A stretch of DNA of 9,748 nt from MGBC163016 sp964462135. GTDB lineage: Bacteria > Actinomycetota > Coriobacteriia > Coriobacteriales > Eggerthellaceae. The notes beneath the pieces are model-generated. The model ran no database searches, was not told where the DNA came from, and saw only the letters and a program-made list of their open reading frames with translations. Both the position numbers and the translations under genes were made by a program. Where the stretch lies: the NCBI GenBank assembly GCA_964462135.1, contig CAYWWK010000040.1, forward strand, positions 1 through 9,748, written 5' to 3'. The stretch's first letter is position 1. Every line of letters begins with the position of its first letter. Shown in pieces: positions 6,424-9,748 of the stretch.

Positions 6424-6442
6424 TCGACCAGTCGTTTTCCGT

Positions 6443-6478
6443 CCCTCTGCTTATAACACGATTCAGAGGGTCGATTCC
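6443..6478 (-). promoter_or_regulatory. Inverted repeat and possible promoter upstream of the sigma gene
   Basis: CCCTCTG (6443-6449) and CAGAGGG (6464-6470) are perfect 7-bp arms 14 bases apart. Between them lies TTATAA (6451-6456), a possible -10 on the minus strand. GGAAT (6474-6478, minus strand) lies upstream at a distance compatible with an ECF-type -35 (GGAAC-like). This may be an autoregulated promoter, or an operator or leader hairpin. The evidence is pattern and position only. Confidence 0.3.
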
Positions 6479-6582
6479 TTGCAGAAAGATGACACAAAGC
6501 GAAGATAGGATAGCGACTGGGTGACATCGTCATCGCCCCGCACCATCCCCATCCCCGTCCTGCGTCATCATGAGAAGGACCG

Positions 6583-7503
6583 ATGAAGGGATCCAGCATG
6601 CCATACGATAACGTAGCCCTGATTTTCGAAGGTGGTGGGATGCGTAACGCATATACCGCCGCAGTCGTCGACGCACTCCTGCGAAACGACATCGTCTTCC
6701 CCAAAGTGTATGGGATCTCGGCTGGGGCTGCATTGGCAGCCTTCTACGCTTCCCGCAACCCGAAGCGTGCGCATGCCACCTTTACGGAGTCAGTCTTGAA
6801 AGTTGGCAAGAACCTGCTTGCCAATCTCTTCAAAGGCGAAGGAGTGTTCGATCTGCAATACATCTTCGAAGGTCTCTCTGAGATGAACGCGTCTGAGGAC
6901 AACGAATGGACCTTCGACTTCAGACAACTCAAAGAAGGCCAAACGGACATCCATATTGAAGCATTCAATATTGAGTCCGGTGAAACGGTTGCATGGACAC
7001 GAAGCGATATGTCCACCATGACAGATTGCATGGAGCGGGTACGCGCATCATGTTCGTATCCGCTCTTCACTCAAGCAACAGTGATCGATGGACAAAGGTA
7101 CATTGATGGCGGTATGGGCAGAAGCCATGGTATTTGCCTTCAGGCGGCTATGCAGGATGGATACGAACGCTTCTTCATCGTGCGAACACAACCGCGCGAC
7201 TACCGAATGCCTGAGCTATCCCTTGAGAAGAAGAGTGCCTACCACGTTGCCTATGCGAAATACCCGAAGGTTGTGCGCGCCCTTGAGGAAAGGCCGGATG
7301 CCTACAACCAGCTTCTCAACCAATTGGAAAGCCTGCGCGCAAGCGGGACGGCGTACGTATTCTGTCCCGACAGCATGCCCGTCACCTACAGAACGACCGA
7401 TTACGACGCCCTATGCAACGCGTACCGCTTGGGTTCAGCCCAGTGCAACCGTGAACTTCCCGCCTGGAAGGAATGGCTCAACTCCCAGGTAACCACCCGT
7501 TGA
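6583..7503 (+). CDS. Patatin-like phospholipase family protein
   Basis: This 306-residue protein carries the patatin signature in order. EGGGMR (residues 16-21) forms the oxyanion hole, GISAG (44-48) holds the nucleophile Ser46, and DGG at 175-177 provides Asp175 of the Ser-Asp dyad. The overall pattern resembles bacterial YjjU-type proteins, presumed cytoplasmic or membrane-associated acyl-ester hydrolases. No signal peptide or membrane helix is seen. Two starts are possible. ATG 6583 has AAGGA at a short 3-base gap. ATG 6598 has AAGGGA with a 6-base gap and starts MPYDNVALIFEGGG; the choice does not affect the domain. It is divergent from the sigma gene and convergent with the phosphatase. 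The lipid substrate is unknown. Confidence 0.88.
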   Translation: MKGSSMPYDNVALIFEGGGMRNAYTAAVVDALLRNDIVFPKVYGISAGAALAAFYASRNPKRAHATFTESVLKVGKNLLANLFKGEGVFDLQYIFEGLSEMNASEDNEWTFDFRQLKEGQTDIHIEAFNIESGETVAWTRSDMSTMTDCMERVRASCSYPLFTQATVIDGQRYIDGGMGRSHGICLQAAMQDGYERFFIVRTQPRDYRMPELSLEKKSAYHVAYAKYPKVVRALEERPDAYNQLLNQLESLRASGTAYVFCPDSMPVTYRTTDYDALCNAYRLGSAQCNRELPAWKEWLNSQVTTR

Positions 7504-7610
7504 GGTGCAGATTGAGATCCAAACGCTGCAGGTTGATCCTGCAATCGTGCAGACGATCCTCATGATGAAACCGCTCCAGCCATATCATCCTTGGTGCGGT
7601 TGCTGTGCCT
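7504..7610. other. Convergent gap, patatin / phosphatase, no strong terminator
   Basis: The 107-bp gap holds one short hairpin, TGCAGG (7527-7532) and CCTGCA (7538-7543) with a 5-base loop, not followed by a T-run. It might serve both converging transcripts, but support is weak. Nothing else is recognisable. Confidence 0.3.
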
Positions 7611-8474
7611 TCATGCCAAGTAGAGCTCTTGGAACTTCTTGCGTTTGTCTTCGCCAAAATCAAGAGCAACAGCCAAGTAATCATCCAGACAGCCGTAGGC
7701 TTCGTCGATGGCCTCAAGTGCCGCATCCAGATAGATGAGGCGAGCATAGCCGAACGCCTCCAATACCTTCTCGATGCCTTTAACACCCGGCTTGTCAGCG
7801 AGGAGACGCTGCGTGCGTTCGATCCAGCCGTGGATGAACAGATTGGTGGCCAGATAGTCATCCTTGATGAAATCCATCGGCACTCCCAAAGCATGCTCAA
7901 CGAAGACGGCGGCCAGGCCCGTGCGGTCCTTGCCCTGTGTGCAGTGCCATAGCGTGGCTCCCTCCGCAACCGTGAGCAGGTCGTTCAGGAATCGCCTATA
8001 GGCAGCGATGCCCGCTTCGTCCCGCACGCACTTCCGATAGAGCTCCTGCAGGAATTCATCAGAATGCGCCAGCACTTCCTTGAGAACATGGGCATCCGCC
8101 TTGCGATCAGCGATGCTGTCGATTCCTATGGCCTGTTCTGTCAGCACGGGAAGGTCCACGTATGTGATGTCTGGCATCATCCCAAAAGGATCTTCCTTCT
8201 GCTTGACCTCAGTAGATGTGCGCAGATCAACCACGTGAACGAGACCATGATGGGCGGCAAGTACCCGCATGTCAGAGGAGGTGGCATCGTGCAGATCACC
8301 TGAGCGCATCAATCGGCCTGGTCTGACATGGCGCCCATCTTTGGTGGGCATCCCTCCCAGATCCCGCGCATTGTCCACCCCCTTCAGCTCCAAATGGCCA
8401 AAGTGTGTGAATCCGAGAACGGCTTGTGGGTGCTCAGGCGCATCCATGTTGCTCTTCCCTTGCACGTCATCCAT
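7611..8474 (-). CDS. Tyrosine-protein phosphatase (Y_phosphatase3-type)
   Basis: The 287-residue reading has the dual-specificity/Tyr phosphatase signature HCTQGKDRTG. Cys178 is the nucleophile and Arg184 the phosphate-binding residue of C-x5-R. The upstream NARDLGG motif (35-41) and VVDLRTSTEV are characteristic of the bacterial Y_phosphatase3 group, which includes Mycobacterium PtpB-like enzymes acting on phosphotyrosine and sometimes phosphoinositides. No signal peptide is visible. Of several in-frame starts, ATG 8474 has AAGGGG 8 bases upstream. ATG 8447 with AGGGAAG is a close rival, while 8543 and 8501 lack good sites and overlap or abut another frame. The nearest minus-strand coding trace upstream ends at 8540. 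The target protein or lipid is unknown. Confidence 0.87.
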   Translation of the reverse strand: MDDVQGKSNMDAPEHPQAVLGFTHFGHLELKGVDNARDLGGMPTKDGRHVRPGRLMRSGDLHDATSSDMRVLAAHHGLVHVVDLRTSTEVKQKEDPFGMMPDITYVDLPVLTEQAIGIDSIADRKADAHVLKEVLAHSDEFLQELYRKCVRDEAGIAAYRRFLNDLLTVAEGATLWHCTQGKDRTGLAAVFVEHALGVPMDFIKDDYLATNLFIHGWIERTQRLLADKPGVKGIEKVLEAFGYARLIYLDAALEAIDEAYGCLDDYLAVALDFGEDKRKKFQELYLA

Positions 8475-8751
8475 AGCAAACACCCCTTGATCAGCAAGCA
8501 TAAGATGCTGTATCCAACAGAAGTTGCCTCTTGCACGCCTCACTGTAGGTCAGGATGCATCTGCAGAAGCATGAACGCCCTGATTGGTAGCAAAGCGTAA
8601 GCCAGCGCAAAGGGGATAAGGAGGCGTTGCAGAATATACCTCGGCATCCGTTGGCTGTCAGCTTCATCACCAGATCCCACGCACCATCTGCTGCCGTCCA
8701 TTTTCATGATCGAGCAATAGAGTGCCAGGATCTCGGATGATGAGTCAGCAA

Positions 8752-8778
8752 ATGACAGGGGACGGTTCAGTTGTCATC
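8752..8778. repeat. Left terminal REP of the RAYT unit
   Basis: The sequence starts ATGACAGGGGACGGTTCAG and ends TTGTCATC. The 6-bp arms ATGACA/TGTCAT can form a hairpin. The TGA at 8776-8774 (minus strand) is the RAYT stop codon. Confidence 0.85.
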
Positions 8779-9535
8779 TTCTCACCGCTTTTTGGATGAC
8801 GCCCCGCCCGATGCCCGTTATCCTTTCCAGCTGCCGTATGGAAGCTCCTGCGACATAGAGCCGCATCAGTGCTCGGTTCCTTTCGCATTTCTCCATAGCA
8901 GCAATCGACCCTATGCATTCCTCGCCGAACAAATTCTTGACGAACGCCATCACTTCTCCATCAGAAATAACGCGACGAGCGGGCACTGTTTCCACAAAGT
9001 CGGTTTCTATGCCATTGGCGTCATGAAAGCCTTCGAAATCATCGATCAGCCCAAGAACGAGGGATGTGCTGCATAAACCGGGCATGTATCCGGTAGTGCT
9101 TCCGATGTATTCACCATAACTGCTCCACGGATAGCGACGGGTTTCTGCCACGCCTGCAACTTCTGGATTTCTGTGAATGTAGCGAACGCACTCAACAAGA
9201 TGGGCTTCGTTCTCGACTGATGTGGATGAATACCGCCCTTGGAAAACAGGTCCGACGTGTCCATGGCGGCCATTGAACCATTGAGCGTGGGAAATGTTGA
9301 GGGAGCGCATCAGCGACTCGAGCGAACCGGTGTCACTCTTGAGGAGAAGATGCACATGGTTTTCCATGAGACACCAAGCAAGTACGTTCACACCATCTCT
9401 TATCGAGAATTCTCGAAGCTTTTCAAGATAACGGACTCTGTCAATGTCGTCTTCGAAGATAGCCCTTCTCCCTGCTCCCCTTGATGCAACATGCTGTATT
9501 CCGGTTGGTGAATCCACCCTTGCTTGTCTTGCCAC
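8774..9535 (-). CDS. REP-associated tyrosine transposase (RAYT, Y1 HUH family)
   Basis: This 253-residue protein begins MARQARVDSPTGIQHVASRG, the usual opening of Y1_Tnp/RAYT proteins. CLMENHVHLLLK holds the HUH metal-binding pair His60 and His62. Y119 in CVRYIHRNPEVAG aligns with Tyr115 of the E. coli RAYT (VDYIYINP), so the nicking Tyr is intact. GPVFQGRY and YPWSSYGEY are also family marks. Residues about 220-253 (ASIRQLERITGIGRGVIQKAVRR) form an extra helix-turn-helix-like tail absent from the short E. coli protein. RAYTs bind and cleave single-stranded REP hairpins and are thought to spread them. The start is GTG 9535 behind GAGGAGG. The gene is flanked by cognate inverted REPs and looks functional. 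Confidence 0.92.
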   Translation of the reverse strand: MARQARVDSPTGIQHVASRGAGRRAIFEDDIDRVRYLEKLREFSIRDGVNVLAWCLMENHVHLLLKSDTGSLESLMRSLNISHAQWFNGRHGHVGPVFQGRYSSTSVENEAHLVECVRYIHRNPEVAGVAETRRYPWSSYGEYIGSTTGYMPGLCSTSLVLGLIDDFEGFHDANGIETDFVETVPARRVISDGEVMAFVKNLFGEECIGSIAAMEKCERNRALMRLYVAGASIRQLERITGIGRGVIQKAVRR

Positions 9536-9581
9536 TTCCCCTCCTCAAGGAAAACATCCTCTGCCGCATGTTCGCATGAAT

Positions 9582-9608
9582 GATGACATCTGAACCGTCC
9601 CCTGTCAT
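9582..9608. repeat. Right terminal REP of the RAYT unit
   Basis: This is the inverted copy of 8752-8778 with one mismatch. It forms a hairpin with arms GATGACA and TGTCATC (extending one base past the repeat). It lies about 47 bp upstream of the RAYT start codon, so it may also sit near the promoter. Confidence 0.85.
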
Positions 9609-9660
9609 CCTGATCCGGAAAGTCTGAAGGCGCTTGGGCGGTCATACAGCCTCTTCCTAT

Positions 9661-9686
9661 AAAGAAGGCTGCCCGAAAAGGCAGCC
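9661..9686 (-). terminator. Rho-independent terminator after tRNA-Glu
   Basis: On the minus strand GGCTGCC, a TTTTCG loop and GGCAGCC (9686-9667) form a 7-bp GC-rich stem followed by TTCTTT. It begins 11 bases after the encoded CCA end of the tRNA. Confidence 0.85.
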
Positions 9687-9697
9687 CTGGAAAGTCT

Positions 9698-9748
9698 TGG
9701 TAGCTCCGACCGGATTCGAACCGGCGACCTCCGCCTTGAGAGGGCGGC
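9698..9748 (-). tRNA. tRNA-Glu(CTC), 3' portion, 5' part outside the window
   Basis: The minus strand reads an anticodon arm with stem CCGCC/GGCGG and loop CTCTCAA, giving anticodon CTC (Glu, codon GAG). A short variable region AGGTC and a T arm with the loop TTCGAAT follow, then the acceptor 3' strand CGGAGCT, discriminator A and an encoded CCA (9700-9698). The D arm and 5' acceptor strand lie beyond the right edge. Confidence 0.9.

Larger units (their letters stand above)
8752..9608 (-). mobile_element. RAYT unit with 27-bp terminal inverted REP repeats
   Basis: The left end (8752-8778) and right end (9582-9608) are 27-bp inverted copies with one mismatch, beginning ATGACAGGGGACGGTTCAG. 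Each end is also a REP hairpin with ATGACA and TGTCAT arms. Between them lies only the transposase gene, whose TGA stop lies inside the left repeat. The 857-bp span therefore has the form of a minimal mobile unit made of a RAYT gene and two cognate REPs. Related repeats occur at 2663-4781. No target duplication is evident, which is usual for HUH enzymes. Confidence 0.75.
8540..9645 (-). pseudogene. Small membrane-protein gene split by the RAYT element
   Basis: On the minus strand, ATG at 9645 follows AGGAAGAGG and reads 12 codons (MTAQAPSDFPDQ) plus one base before hitting the right repeat of the RAYT element (9608). Beyond the left repeat (8751 to 8540) a stop-free stretch ends in TGA. It contains one strong membrane helix (ILQRLLIPFALAYALL) with flanking Arg. 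Deleting exactly 8752-9608 joins the two in frame as an 82-codon ORF. The RBS-led start, the in-frame join and the membrane helix support an interrupted gene lying after the tRNA terminator and before the phosphatase gene. Alternatives: the 3' piece is an independent 55-codon ORF from ATG 8707 (no ribosome site), or the match is chance (about one in three for frame alone). Family not recognised. Confidence 0.45.

Noticed and set aside
7478..7969. 163-codon minus-strand ORF overlapping the phosphatase
   Set aside because: It is a shadow frame of the phosphatase gene, rich in Arg, Ser and Trp with no recognisable motif.
9400..9645. 81-codon minus-strand ORF from ATG 9645 as an intact gene
   Set aside because: Only its first 12 codons precede the RAYT unit. 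The rest reads through the REP and the RAYT gene out of frame. The start is better explained as the front of an interrupted gene.
9698..9748. tRNA 3' end as an integration site for a genomic island
   Set aside because: I looked for a second copy of the tRNA 3' sequence in the window and saw none. No integrase is present either.

Overview
The window looks like chromosomal DNA of an anaerobic, moderately GC-rich actinobacterium of the Coriobacteriia/Eggerthellaceae type. This is inferred from the mix of genes (an aldo/keto reductase fused to a two-cluster ferredoxin domain, a radical SAM protein, flavin and nitro reductases, an ECF sigma factor paired with a SEAL-domain anti-sigma factor) and from codon use. 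No 16S or other marker gene is present, so the assignment is provisional.

Layout, left to right: the 3' part of a radical SAM gene (+, 1-857); a convergent small tautomerase (-, 904-1122); a divergent aldo/keto reductase with a C-terminal 2[4Fe-4S] domain (+, 1405-2592); a degenerate stretch with a possible membrane-protein remnant between REP-like sequences (2593-2854); an HxlR-type regulator (-, 2855-3181) divergent from a flavin reductase-like protein (+, 3319-3879) across a probable operator; a 105-bp REPIN-like repeat (A); a nitroreductase (-, 4023-4535); a second, 107-bp copy (B); a translationally coupled ECF sigma/anti-sigma pair (-, 6423 to 4799); a divergent patatin-like lipase (+, 6583-7503); a convergent Tyr phosphatase (-, 7611-8474); an 857-bp RAYT (REP-associated tyrosine transposase) element (8752-9608); and a terminator with the 3' part of tRNA-Glu(CTC) on the minus strand at the right edge.

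The most striking feature is one repeat family that runs through the window. Its unit is a short imperfect palindrome built on TGACAGGGGACGG or TGAACAGGGGACGG. The unit forms both terminal inverted repeats (27 bp, one mismatch) of the RAYT element. It also forms the arms of two triple-hairpin composite elements that bracket the nitroreductase, and several half copies. The copies sit at 3' ends of genes, and two stop codons (RAYT and nitroreductase) lie inside repeat sequence. Removing the RAYT element exactly at its repeat boundaries joins an RBS-led 12-codon start to a downstream fragment in frame, giving an uninterrupted 82-codon membrane-protein ORF. This suggests that the unit moved as a whole and broke a gene.

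Functionally, the left half is a loose set of small redox enzymes (tautomerase, aldo/keto reductase, flavin reductase, nitroreductase) with one local regulator. The middle is a cell-envelope signalling module, probably acting by regulated proteolysis. The right half holds a lipid hydrolase, a phosphatase and the mobile repeat system.
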